A stretch of DNA of 64,000 nucleotides from Pseudonocardia endophytica (GTDB lineage Bacteria > Actinomycetota > Actinomycetes > Mycobacteriales > Pseudonocardiaceae), in assembly GCF_004339565.1 (NCBI RefSeq), contig NZ_SMFZ01000002.1, forward strand, positions 2,480,001-2,544,000, read 5' to 3'. Shown here one piece after another: positions 8,674 to 16,296 of the stretch; the stretch's first letter is position 1; each line of letters opens with the position of its first letter. The notes beneath the pieces were generated by a model. The model worked only from the letters and a program-made list of their open reading frames with translations. It made no database searches and was not told where the DNA came from. Made by a program: the position numbers and the translations under genes.

Positions 8674-8710
8674 GCTCACCGTCCGGTGAGCCGCTCACCC
8701 GGCGGTGAGC
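8674..8710. promoter_or_regulatory. Two tandem palindromes, candidate HxlR operators
   Basis: GCTCACC-N4-GGTGAGC occurs twice, at 8674-8691 and 8693-8710, with 19 bp between equivalent bases. Both lie upstream of the HxlR start (8644, minus) and of a possible -10 TAGGTT (8737-8742) for the divergent SDR gene. Perfect 7-bp arms in duplicate in a regulator's own promoter are good operator evidence. Binding by HxlR is inferred. Confidence 0.65.
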
Positions 8711-8774
8711 GCGTTCCGGAACCGTCGCGCTCTCCGTAGGTTAGCGACCAGGTCGCAGGGTCGGGGAGGGTGTG

Positions 8775-9536
8775 ATGGGCACGGTTCTGGTGACGGGTGG
8801 CGGTCGCGGCATCGGCGCGGCGGTCGTCCGGGACCTCGGTGCCCGCGGGCACCACGTGATCGTCAACTACCGGCGCGACGGCCCCGCCGCCGACGCCGTC
8901 GTCGACGAGGTGCGGCGCGCGGGTGGTGGCGCGGAGGCGGTGCGTGCCGACGTCACCGATCCGGACGAGGTCGCGGAGATGCTGGCGCTCGTCGTGCAGC
9001 GCCGGGGCGGCGTCGACGCGCTCGTTGTCAACGCGAACACCGCGCCGCCGCCGTTCGCGCCACTCACGTCGCTCGGCTGGGACGCGTTCGCCTCCAAGAT
9101 CACCGGCGAGCTCGCAGGCGCGTTCCACGTGACGCAGCAGGTCCTGCCGCTGATGCGGGCCCGGGGGCAGGGGCGGATCGTCTACGTGGGCAGCACCGCC
9201 GCGGACTACGTGGGCGGCGGGCGCCTCGCACACGGGACGGCGAAGGCGGCGCTGGCCACGTTCGCCCGGCACGTCGCGGCCGAGAGTGCCCGGGACGGAA
9301 TTACGGTGCTGACCGTCGCGCCGGGAGCGGTGCGCGGCCCGGCCACGGAAGCGCTCCCGGCGGACCGCCATGCGGAGCTCGACGACGCGTCGGTCCTGGG
9401 CCGCATGGTCGAGCCGCGCGACGTCGCCGCGGCCGTCGCCGTGCTGCTCGGCCCCGAGCTGCGTATCGCGACCGGCTCGACGGTGCGCCTCGACGCCGGT
9501 TGGTCGGTGCTCGTCGGCGGGCCGAGCGCGGTCTGA
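8775..9536 (+). CDS. Atypical SDR oxidoreductase with His in place of catalytic Tyr
   Basis: 253 aa, classical SDR length. The dinucleotide site TGGGRGIG (about 7-14) is intact. The NNAG motif is replaced by VVNANTA. In the active site Ser140 and Lys157 stand at the standard spacing, but the position of the catalytic Tyr (153) is His (RLAHGTAK). A dehydrogenase using the normal proton relay is therefore doubtful, although some SDRs tolerate other residues. The start ATG follows GGGGAGGG. It is divergent from HxlR and probably controlled by it through the paired palindromes. Confidence 0.82.
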   Translation: MGTVLVTGGGRGIGAAVVRDLGARGHHVIVNYRRDGPAADAVVDEVRRAGGGAEAVRADVTDPDEVAEMLALVVQRRGGVDALVVNANTAPPPFAPLTSLGWDAFASKITGELAGAFHVTQQVLPLMRARGQGRIVYVGSTAADYVGGGRLAHGTAKAALATFARHVAAESARDGITVLTVAPGAVRGPATEALPADRHAELDDASVLGRMVEPRDVAAAVAVLLGPELRIATGSTVRLDAGWSVLVGGPSAV

Positions 9537-9580
9537 CGCCGCATGTCCGGATCGAGAGTGCCGGAGTGGTCCGCGTCGCC

Positions 9581-9611
9581 TTGACACCGCGTCCGACTGC
9601 CGACGTACGGT
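9581..9611 (+). promoter_or_regulatory. Candidate sigma-70-like promoter of the LLM gene at 9664
   Basis: TTGACA at 9581-9586 and TACGGT at 9606-9611 are separated by 19 bp, slightly long, and sit about 50 bp before the GTG start. The -10 fits the loose actinobacterial TANNNT pattern. Confidence 0.45.
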
Positions 9612-9663
9612 CGCGATCGGACCCCGACGTGCGGCCTCCCGCCCGGACCGATGGAGAGTCGTC

Positions 9664-10971
9664 GTGATCGCCACGCCGCGCAGGACGCTGAAGACCGTGA
9701 CCGGAGCTGGCGGCACCTCGGAGACCTACGACCTCGCCGTCGACCCGAATCGGTCTACATTGGACCAGGCCGTCCGGGTGGCCGGGCTCGCCGAGGCCGC
9801 GCGGATCGACGCGCTGTTCACCGCGGACCTGCTGAGCTTCGATGCGCAGGGCGCGATCGGCTCGCAGGAGCCGCTCGTGTTCGTCTCGGCGTTGAGCCAG
9901 GTGACGTCCCGGATCGGGCTGATCGCCACGGTCTCGACGACGTTCCACCACCCGTACAACCTGGCCAGGCTGTTCGGCACGCTGGACCACGTCAGCAACG
10001 GCCGCGCCGCCTGGAACCTGGTCACCTCCTCGATCGGAGAGGAGAACTTCGGTCCGGGCGCCCTGCCCAGCCCGGAGGACCGCTACGCCCGTGCGGCGGA
10101 GACCCTCGATGTCGTCAACGCGCTGTGGGACAGCTGGCGGCCCGGCGCGCTGACCGCGGGACCGGACGGCCGCGCGGTGCTCGACCGCGACCGCGTGCAC
10201 CCGATCGACCACTCGGGACGCTTCTTCTCCGTGGCCGGACCGCTGAACATCCCGCCGCTGCCCCAGGGCCGGCCGGTGCAGATCCAGGCCGGCCAGTCCG
10301 AGGCGGGGACCGCGCTGGGCGCCCGCTACGCCGAGATCGTGTTCACCTCGCTGCCCACACTGGACATCGCGCGGGAGTTCACCCGGAACATCCGGAACCA
10401 GGCCGAGCGGCACGGACGGCCGGGCGGACTACCACTGATCTTCAGCTCGTTCCACGCCACCTACGGCGCGACCGAACAGGAGGCGCAGCGCATCGTCGCC
10501 GAGCGGCGCGAGGCGCTCGACTTCGACCGCGGCCGGGTCCAGGTGGCCGACATGCTCGGCGGCGGCCTCGACCTGTCCGAGCTCCCGCTCGACGCGCCGC
10601 TACCGGAGAGCCTGCTGCCCGACGTCGCGTCGGTGAACCGCCGCCGGGGCCGGGTCGGCATCTTCTCCGGCTACGTCCGGCAGGGCTACACGCTGCGCGA
10701 ACTCGTGGTCGCCGCCCAGGACACCGGGCACTGGGCGGTCGCGGGCACCCCGGAGCAGCTGGCCGACGCGGTCGAGGAACGGTTCCGGGCCGGCGTGCTC
10801 GACGTGATCTCCCTGCAGGGCCTCGCGAACCCGGTCCAGCACGACTTCGTCGTGAACGGCCTGCTGCACGAGCTGCGCAAGCGCGGGATCGTCGCCGACG
10901 ACTACACCGGGACCACCCTGCGGGACAACCTCGGGCTGGATCTGCCGCCCCGGTCGGGAAGGACGGCATGA
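9664..10971 (+). CDS. LLM class flavin-dependent monooxygenase
   Basis: 435 aa, NtaA/SnaA/DszA type. The order IGLIATVSTTFHHPYNLARLFGT, then NGRAAWNLVTS (about 112-122), RYARAAETLDVVNALWDSW, PQGRPVQIQAGQSEAG and VAGTPEQLADAVEERF is fully conserved, so it looks active. The GTG at 9664 is preceded by GGAGAG and starts where homology becomes plausible. Its first 35 residues are unusual for the family, without the HPAAWR motif that normally follows the first strand. It faces the minus-strand sulfonate operon and probably acts on a related organosulfur substrate with FMNH2 and O2. Confidence 0.85.
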   Translation: MIATPRRTLKTVTGAGGTSETYDLAVDPNRSTLDQAVRVAGLAEAARIDALFTADLLSFDAQGAIGSQEPLVFVSALSQVTSRIGLIATVSTTFHHPYNLARLFGTLDHVSNGRAAWNLVTSSIGEENFGPGALPSPEDRYARAAETLDVVNALWDSWRPGALTAGPDGRAVLDRDRVHPIDHSGRFFSVAGPLNIPPLPQGRPVQIQAGQSEAGTALGARYAEIVFTSLPTLDIAREFTRNIRNQAERHGRPGGLPLIFSSFHATYGATEQEAQRIVAERREALDFDRGRVQVADMLGGGLDLSELPLDAPLPESLLPDVASVNRRRGRVGIFSGYVRQGYTLRELVVAAQDTGHWAVAGTPEQLADAVEERFRAGVLDVISLQGLANPVQHDFVVNGLLHELRKRGIVADDYTGTTLRDNLGLDLPPRSGRTA

Positions 10972-11048
10972 CCGGCGGTCTGATCGTCGCACTCGATGTC
11001 GACGGTGACGGCGCGCACCCGCTGCGTGGCGGTGACGGCGGACGGTGA
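10968..11048 (+). pseudogene. Possible 5' stub of another LLM monooxygenase
   Basis: An ATG overlaps the stop of the preceding LLM gene (ATGA), exactly as in the coupled LLM array at 1-5509, and opens a 26-codon frame reading IVALDVDGDGAHPLR before a stop. That resembles the first strand and HP..R motif at the N-terminus of LLM monooxygenases. Nothing LLM-like follows, because the minus-strand gene ends at 11087. I read it as the remnant of a coupled paralogue truncated by rearrangement. It could also be chance. Confidence 0.3.
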
Positions 11049-11086
11049 GAACGCCGGCTTCGGTCCGTACGTCGGTCCAGGCCGGG

Positions 11087-12436
11087 TCATGCGCCGACGG
11101 GCCTGGTCCGGCTCCGGGACCAGGGGTTCGCCGGGTGTCCTAGTCCCAGGTGCTCGCGCAGCGTGCGACCGGTGTACTCCCGTCGGAAGAGTCCGCGCTC
11201 GCGCAGGATGGGCACCACGGTTTCGACGAACACCTCGAGGCCGCCGGGGTAGGACGGCGGCATCACGTTGAAGCCGTCGGCTGCGCCCCGGGTGAACCAC
11301 TCCTGCATGGTGTCGGCGATCTGCTCGGGTGTGCCGGCCACGACACGGTGGCCGCGGGCGCCGGCCAGCCGGTGCAGCAGCCGTCGCAGGGTCGGGTGCT
11401 CGCGTTCGACGATGCCGGCGACGACCTGCAGCCTGCTGCGCTGGTTGTCGGTGACGTCGCCTGAGTCCCCGAACAGTCCGGGCGGCACCGGGGCGTCGAG
11501 GTCCAGGTGGGCCAGCGTGCGGTCGGTGATCTTCTCGAGCTGGCGCAGGCCGTACGCCGGGACGGTCAGCTCGTCGAACTCGCGCTCCAGAGCCTTCGCC
11601 GCCTCCTCGGTGCCGGCGATGAACGGGCTGATCCCGGGGAGCACCTTGACGTCGTCGGGGTTGCGGCCGAACGAGCGCGCCCGCGACCGCACGTCGTCGT
11701 GGAAGGCCTGCGCGTCGGCCAGCCGCTGGTGCGCGGTGAAGATCGCCTCGGCGTTGCGGCCGGCGAACGCGCGACCGTCGTTGGACGCGCCGGCCTGCAC
11801 CAGCACGGGATGCCCCTGTGGCGGGCGTGGCTGGTTCAGCGGTCCGCGGACCCGCAGGTGGACGCCGCGGTGGTCGATCTCGTGGATCTTCGACGGGTCG
11901 GCGTACAGACCAGCGGCCGTGTCCAGCAGGATCGCGTCGTCCTCCCAGCTGTTCCACAGCCCGACCACGGCGTCGACGAACTCCTGCGCGCGCTCGTAGC
12001 GGGTGGCGTGGTCGGGGTGGGCGTCGAGGCCGAAGTTCGCCGCCGCCGCGTCGTTGCCGGTCGTGACGATGTTCCAGCCGGCACGCCCACGGGAGAGGTG
12101 GTCGAGTGACCCGAACAGGCGGGCCAGGTTGTAGGGCTCGTAGTAGGTCGTCGACGCGGTGGCGATCAGCCCGAGCCGCTCGGTCGCCGTCGCCATCGCG
12201 GTCAGCACGGTGATCGGCTCGAGGCGGCCGACGGCGTTGTAGGTGACGTCGCCCTGCAGCGCGGGGCCGTCGGCGAAGAAGACGGCGTCGAGCGTCGCGG
12301 CCTCCGCGGTGCGGGCGATCTCCCGGTAGTAGTCGACGTCGTAGATCCGGTGCGGTGCACTCGTCGGGTGCCGCCAGGCCGCTTCGTGGTGCCCGGCCGG
12401 GTAGACGAACGCGTTGAGACTCAGCTGCCGGTTCAT
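11087..12436 (-). CDS. LLM class flavin-dependent monooxygenase of the sulfonate operon
   Basis: 449 aa, textbook NtaA/SnaA/DszA family member: FVYPAGHHEAAWRHP at the N-terminus, RLGLIATASTTYYEPYNLARL, GRAGWNIVTT (about 118-126), PPQGHPVLVQAGASNDGR and VAGTPEQIADTMQEWF..DGFNVMPP. These use reduced flavin to oxygenate sulfones, sulfonates or related compounds. The ATG at 12436 overlaps the ssuB stop, so it is the last gene of the tauD-ssuACB operon. It is more likely than the distant LLM copies to act on the imported substrate. Confidence 0.9.
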   Translation of the reverse strand: MNRQLSLNAFVYPAGHHEAAWRHPTSAPHRIYDVDYYREIARTAEAATLDAVFFADGPALQGDVTYNAVGRLEPITVLTAMATATERLGLIATASTTYYEPYNLARLFGSLDHLSRGRAGWNIVTTGNDAAAANFGLDAHPDHATRYERAQEFVDAVVGLWNSWEDDAILLDTAAGLYADPSKIHEIDHRGVHLRVRGPLNQPRPPQGHPVLVQAGASNDGRAFAGRNAEAIFTAHQRLADAQAFHDDVRSRARSFGRNPDDVKVLPGISPFIAGTEEAAKALEREFDELTVPAYGLRQLEKITDRTLAHLDLDAPVPPGLFGDSGDVTDNQRSRLQVVAGIVEREHPTLRRLLHRLAGARGHRVVAGTPEQIADTMQEWFTRGAADGFNVMPPSYPGGLEVFVETVVPILRERGLFRREYTGRTLREHLGLGHPANPWSRSRTRPVGA

Positions 12437-13161
12437 CGGGCCACCCCCAGGGCTTCGAGGAGGATGTCGCGATGGGCGAGCACGTCCGGGTCGCGGTCGT
12501 CGCGCGGCCGGTCGACGTCGATCCGGCGGTCGGTCACGACCCGCCCGGCCTCGAGCACGAGCACGCGGTCGGCGAGCGCTACGGCTTCGTCGACGTCGTG
12601 GGTGACGAGCAGGACGGCGGGTCGGTGCCGGTCGTAGAGCTCGCGCAGCAGCACGTGCATCCGGATCCGGGTGAGCGCGTCGAGGGCGCCGAACGGCTCG
12701 TCGGCCAGCAGCAGCGCGGGTTCCCGGACCAGTGCCCGCGCGAGCGCGACACGTTGCGCCTCGCCGCCGGACAGCTCGTTCGGCCAGGCCCTCTCGCGGC
12801 CGCCGAGTTCGACCTCGGAGAGCGCGGTCCGGCCGCGCTCCAGCGACGCCGGCCCCGGATCGAGGCCGATCACGACGTTGTCGAGTGCTCGCGCCCACGG
12901 CAACAACCGGGAATCCTGGAAGATCACCGCCCGGGAATCGGGCACCCACAGATCCCCGGAGCCGTCCACACCGTCGTCGAGCTCGGCCAGTGCGCGCAGC
13001 AGCGTGCTCTTGCCCGAGCCGCTGCGCCCCAGGAGCACGACGAACTCGCCGGGCGCGATGTCGAGGTCCACGTCGTCGAGCACGGCGTGCCCGTCGAACC
13101 CTCGGGTCAGGCCGCGTGCACGCACCGCCGTGGTGGTCAGCTCCCCAGCGTCCGTCGCCAC
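12433..13161 (-). CDS. ssuB: Aliphatic sulfonate ABC transporter ATP-binding protein
   Basis: 242 aa. Walker A GRSGSGKST at 45-53, Q-loop FQDSRLLPW (the PW is typical of SsuB/TauB), signature LSGGEAQRVALARAL from 130, Walker B LLLADEPF at 150, D-loop GALDALTR and switch His198 (LLVTHD). It couples ATP hydrolysis to uptake through SsuC at the inner face of the membrane. The GTG at 13161 has an AGGAGG site upstream. It overlaps the permease gene by 25 bases and the LLM gene by 4. Sulfonate rather than nitrate or taurine specificity is inferred from the neighbours. Confidence 0.9.
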   Translation of the reverse strand: MATDAGELTTTAVRARGLTRGFDGHAVLDDVDLDIAPGEFVVLLGRSGSGKSTLLRALAELDDGVDGSGDLWVPDSRAVIFQDSRLLPWARALDNVVIGLDPGPASLERGRTALSEVELGGRERAWPNELSGGEAQRVALARALVREPALLLADEPFGALDALTRIRMHVLLRELYDRHRPAVLLVTHDVDEAVALADRVLVLEAGRVVTDRRIDVDRPRDDRDPDVLAHRDILLEALGVAR

Positions 13162-13997
13162 GACAGCGCCCTCCTCTCGATCCGGCGCACCACCGTGTCG
13201 CTGACCAGGCCGAACAATGCGTAGACCACGAGTCCGACGACGATGATGTCGGTCTGGGCGTAGTTGCGGGCCTGCGTCATCAGGTAGCCGATCCCGCTCG
13301 TCGCGTTCACCTGCTCGACGACGACGAGTGCCAGCCAGGAGATCGTCACGGCCAGCCGCAGACCGGTGAAGAAGCCCGGTAGGGCTCCCGGGAGCGCCAC
13401 CCTGCGGATGAACACCGACCGGCTCAGCCGCACGGTCTCCGCCAGCTCGACGTAGCGCGCGTCGACGCCGCGCAGCGCGGCGTGGGTGTTGATGTAGACC
13501 GGGACGAACACGCTCGCCGCGATCACGATGATCTTCATCTCCTCGCCGATCCCGAACCAGATGATCGCCAGCGGGATCAGCGCCAGCGTCGGGATCGCCC
13601 GCTTGATCTGCACCGGGCCGTCGATGACGGCTTCGCCGACCCGGCTCAGCCCGGACGCCAGCGCGAGCACGACGCCCGCTGCCACACCGATCACCAGCGC
13701 GATCGCCGCGCGCACGACCGAGGTGAGCAGGTTGCTGGGCAGCCGGCCGTCGACGGTGAGCTCGACGGCCGTCGTCACCACCGTCCACGGTGGAGAGAGC
13801 GTGCTCGAGCCGAGGAGACCGGTCCCGGACGCGATCGCCCAGGCGGCGAGCAGTAGCAGCGGGCCGAGTGCGAGGCCGCCGGGGACGGCCCGTCCGGGCC
13901 CGAGCCGGCCGCGCCGCACCGGGCGGGGCAGGAGCCGGTCGCCGTCGGCCGGCTGAGCGCGACGGCCGGCGGGCCGGGACAGGGAGAGCTCGGTCAT
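13137..13997 (-). CDS. ssuC: Aliphatic sulfonate ABC transporter permease
   Basis: 286 aa, about six membrane helices. The cytoplasmic EAA loop reads YVELAETVRLSRSVFIRRVALPGALPGFFTG, the docking site for SsuB. The segments PTLALIPLAIIWFGIGEEMKI and TSGIGYLMTQARNYAQTD are hallmark stretches of the SsuC/TauC/NrtB group. The ATG at 13997 overlaps the ssuA stop (ATGA). The N-terminal 40 residues are Arg/Pro-rich and probably cytoplasmic. Confidence 0.9.
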   Translation of the reverse strand: MTELSLSRPAGRRAQPADGDRLLPRPVRRGRLGPGRAVPGGLALGPLLLLAAWAIASGTGLLGSSTLSPPWTVVTTAVELTVDGRLPSNLLTSVVRAAIALVIGVAAGVVLALASGLSRVGEAVIDGPVQIKRAIPTLALIPLAIIWFGIGEEMKIIVIAASVFVPVYINTHAALRGVDARYVELAETVRLSRSVFIRRVALPGALPGFFTGLRLAVTISWLALVVVEQVNATSGIGYLMTQARNYAQTDIIVVGLVVYALFGLVSDTVVRRIERRALSWRRTLGS

Positions 13998-15052
13998 CGT
14001 GGTGCCCCCGTCCTCGTGCCCGCCTCGGCGACGACCTGGTCGAAGCGCAGGTCGAAGCCGTCGGCGGCGGTCGCCGGTCTCGGCAGTTCCCCGGCCCGGG
14101 CCATGACGTCGATCGTGTTCTGCTGGCGGGCCACGAGCGCGGTGTCGAGCCGTGGGAACGAGCTGGGTCCCAGCGAGTCGATGATCCGCTTCCCGTCCGC
14201 TGCCGGGATGCCCTGGTTGTCCACGTAGTACTGCTGCACCCACTCGGCGTTGTGCGTGTTCACCCACTGCTGGGCGGCGATGTAGTGCTGGACGTAGGCC
14301 CGGATGGCGGCGGCCTTCGCCGGGTCCTGCAGCGCGGCGCGCCGCGCGTAGAGGTAGTTCAGCCCGGACGACGTGTCCGCCGTCTCGGCGGGGTCGATCA
14401 CACCGCCGCCCCGCGGGCCGGCCTCGGTGAGGAAGCGGGTCAGACGGGGCTCGTTGAGGACAGCGACGTCGACCTGGCCGGTCCGGACGGCGTCGTTGAA
14501 GTCGCCGAGCTGCAGCCGCACGAGCTGGACGTCGGCGGTCGTCAGCCCGGCCTTCGCCAACGCCCGCAGCACGATCACCTGCTGGGCGGTGCCCTCGGCG
14601 TAGGCGATCTTCGCCCCGCGCAGGTCGGCGAGCTTGCGGATCGGCCTGCCAGGGGCGACCGCCAGCTGGGTGCTCGACGGGTCGTTCTGCTTGGCCAGGA
14701 CGATCGGCACGTCGTCGCCGGCGACGAGGGCCTGGATCGGCGGCGTGTCACCGACGCTGGCGATGTCCGCCGCGCCGGCCCGGAACGCCTCGAGGATCGC
14801 CGGGCCGCCGGTGAAGTTGGCGAACCTGGGTGTGAACGGCAGCCGGCCGAGCTCGCCGGAGGCCTTCAGCGCGACCTGCTGCGCCTCGGCCTGGTCGGCG
14901 ATGACGAGTTCGGTGCCGGGCGGCACCTGCGTCGGCAGCGGGGCATCGGCGGCCAGCTCGGCGCCGCCGCCCCCGCCGCACGCGGACAACAGCAGCGCCC
15001 CGGCGAGCACCGCGGCCCCGGCCAGGGTGGATCGGGAACGTCGAACGGTCAC
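13994..15052 (-). CDS. ssuA: ABC transporter substrate-binding lipoprotein, sulfonate type
   Basis: 352 aa with a lipoprotein signal: basic MTVRRSRS, a hydrophobic run, then LLSAC with the lipidated Cys25. The mature part has the SsuA/THI5-like periplasmic fold (FTGGPAILEAFRAGAADIASVGDTPPIQAL, LADLRGAKIAYAEGTAQQVIVLRAL, DVAVLNEPRLTRFL). It captures the sulfur compound outside the membrane for SsuBC. GTG start. It lies 29 bases after tauD and overlaps ssuC. Confidence 0.9.
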   Translation of the reverse strand: MTVRRSRSTLAGAAVLAGALLLSACGGGGGAELAADAPLPTQVPPGTELVIADQAEAQQVALKASGELGRLPFTPRFANFTGGPAILEAFRAGAADIASVGDTPPIQALVAGDDVPIVLAKQNDPSSTQLAVAPGRPIRKLADLRGAKIAYAEGTAQQVIVLRALAKAGLTTADVQLVRLQLGDFNDAVRTGQVDVAVLNEPRLTRFLTEAGPRGGGVIDPAETADTSSGLNYLYARRAALQDPAKAAAIRAYVQHYIAAQQWVNTHNAEWVQQYYVDNQGIPAADGKRIIDSLGPSSFPRLDTALVARQQNTIDVMARAGELPRPATAADGFDLRFDQVVAEAGTRTGAPR

Positions 15053-15081
15053 GGTGTCGTCTCCGGGAGGCAGCTGAGCCG

Positions 15082-16044
15082 TCAGTCGACGACGACGGCG
15101 TGGTCGGCGGTGAACGGACGCCCCGACACGAGCTCGGACTCCCGACCGTCCGGTCCGACCGGACGGTCACCGATCACGGTGACGCGGTGCAGCGTCCTGC
15201 GGACGTCGAGATGGTCCAGGTCGGCCGGCGCGAGGTGCGCGGTCGCCCGGTTGTCCCAGACGGCCAGACTGCCGGGCCGCCACCGGAAGCGGACCGTGTA
15301 CTCGGGGCGGGTGATCTCGGCGTAGAGAAGGTCCAGGATCGCCCGGCTCTCCCGCGGCTCGACGTCGAGGACGTGGCTGGTGAAGCCCGGGTTCACGAAC
15401 AGCGCCCGCTCGCCGGTGACCGGGTGCACCCGCACCACGGGGTGGTGGGCGACGAGGAGGTTGTCGTTGACGCGCTTGGCGTAGCCGTTGTCCCCGGTGG
15501 GCTTCCGATCGCCGCCGTAGCGGTGCTCGGCGCGCAGTCCGTCGACGAACGCCCGTACCGGCGCGGACAGGCCCTGGTAGGCGGCGACGAGGTTCGTCCA
15601 GGTGGTGTCGCCGCCGATCTCGGGCACGACCTCGGCCCGCAGGACCGACACCGCGGGTGGGTTCACCGCGGCCGTGACGTCGGTGTGCCAGCCGGCGACG
15701 TAGCTGTACTTGCGGCGGTTCGTCGCGGCCGGGTCGTTGCCGTAGCGGCGGGCGTAGCGCTCCGGGTCGATCGTGAAGATCTCCGGGTGGCCCTCCGGTG
15801 GTGCGTCGTCGTGCGGGTGGGCGTAGGTGAGCTCGCCGAAGTGCCGTCCGAACGCGATCTGCGCGGCGTGGTCGAGCTCCTGGTCACGGAAGAAGATCAC
15901 CTTGTGGCGGTGCAGGGCCTCGGTGATGCGGGCGCCGGCCTCGTCGGTGAGCGGGCGGGTCAGGTCGACGCCGGTGATCTCGGCTCCGATGTGGCCGGCG
16001 ACGGGCGCGACGTCCACGCCGGTGCGTTCGGGTGCGACGGTCAT
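15082..16044 (-). CDS. tauD: TauD/TfdA-family Fe(II)/2-oxoglutarate dioxygenase
   Basis: 320 aa. The facial triad is visible: His120 and Asp122 in GWHTDVTA and His270 in NRATAHLAPAD, with the 2-oxoglutarate-binding arginine near RRTLHRVTV (282-287). The N-terminal GAEITGVDLTRPL is typical of TauD. These hydroxylate taurine or alkylsulfonates (or sulfate esters) at the carbon next to sulfur, releasing sulfite or sulfate. First gene of the ssu operon; ATG at 16044 with GAGAGGA upstream. The exact substrate (taurine, alkylsulfonate, alkylsulfate) is not resolved. Confidence 0.88.
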   Translation of the reverse strand: MTVAPERTGVDVAPVAGHIGAEITGVDLTRPLTDEAGARITEALHRHKVIFFRDQELDHAAQIAFGRHFGELTYAHPHDDAPPEGHPEIFTIDPERYARRYGNDPAATNRRKYSYVAGWHTDVTAAVNPPAVSVLRAEVVPEIGGDTTWTNLVAAYQGLSAPVRAFVDGLRAEHRYGGDRKPTGDNGYAKRVNDNLLVAHHPVVRVHPVTGERALFVNPGFTSHVLDVEPRESRAILDLLYAEITRPEYTVRFRWRPGSLAVWDNRATAHLAPADLDHLDVRRTLHRVTVIGDRPVGPDGRESELVSGRPFTADHAVVVD

Positions 16045-16081
16045 GGTGGGTCCTCTCGGCGGGTTCGAGCAGGGGTGATCA

Positions 16082-16113
16082 CCCGCTCGCACCCGGACAC
16101 GGGTGCGGGCGGG
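16082..16113 (-). terminator. Strong hairpin in the tauD leader, candidate attenuator
   Basis: Inverted repeat with 14-bp arms (16082-16095 and 16100-16113), a 4-base loop and one G-U pair. It lies between the Cys-rich leader peptide stop (16178) and the tauD start (16044). There is no U-run, so it could be a factor-assisted terminator or an element that sequesters the ribosome-binding site. Confidence 0.5.
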
Positions 16114-16177
16114 ACGGGCTCGGTGAAGTGCGGGGGACCGGGGCGCAGGGCTGCTCAGCGCTGAGGACGGCGCGCGG

Positions 16178-16243
16178 TCACCCGCGGATACAGCGACACG
16201 CGCACCCCGGGCGAGCGGCCCTGGTCAGGTGCGCGGCGGTCAT
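16178..16243 (-). CDS. Cysteine-rich leader peptide (attenuator sORF) upstream of tauD-ssuACB
   Basis: A 21-codon frame starting ATG at 16243 and ending GCACRCIRG-stop, with three cysteines in five residues (positions 14, 16, 18). It begins MTAAHLTR, like actinobacterial sulfur-operon leaders. Polycysteine leaderless sORFs acting as cysteine-responsive attenuators are established in mycobacteria. Here no good ribosome-binding site precedes the ATG, and TTGACT (16274-16279, minus) lies at promoter distance, which fits a leaderless start. A stable hairpin follows at 16082-16113. Stalling at scarce Cys-tRNA would then relieve repression of tauD. Confidence 0.65.
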   Translation of the reverse strand: MTAAHLTRAARPGCACRCIRG

Positions 16244-16273
16244 GGATCCATCGTGGGCGGGCCGCTGGAACGA

Positions 16274-16279
16274 AGTCAA
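16274..16279 (-). promoter_or_regulatory. Candidate -35 element of the leader-tauD transcript
   Basis: TTGACT on the minus strand inside a locally AT-rich stretch (16275-16300) that is exceptional for this genome. A weak -10 (ACGATG) lies just upstream of the leader ATG at 16243, with a long spacer. Confidence 0.4.
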
Positions 16280-16296
16280 TTTTGCGACGCCGGTAA

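Noticed and set aside
8645..8698. N-terminal extension of the HxlR protein from a GTG at 8698
   Set aside because: No ribosome-binding site there; it would bury the palindromic operator in coding sequence, and a strong site precedes the GTG at 8644.
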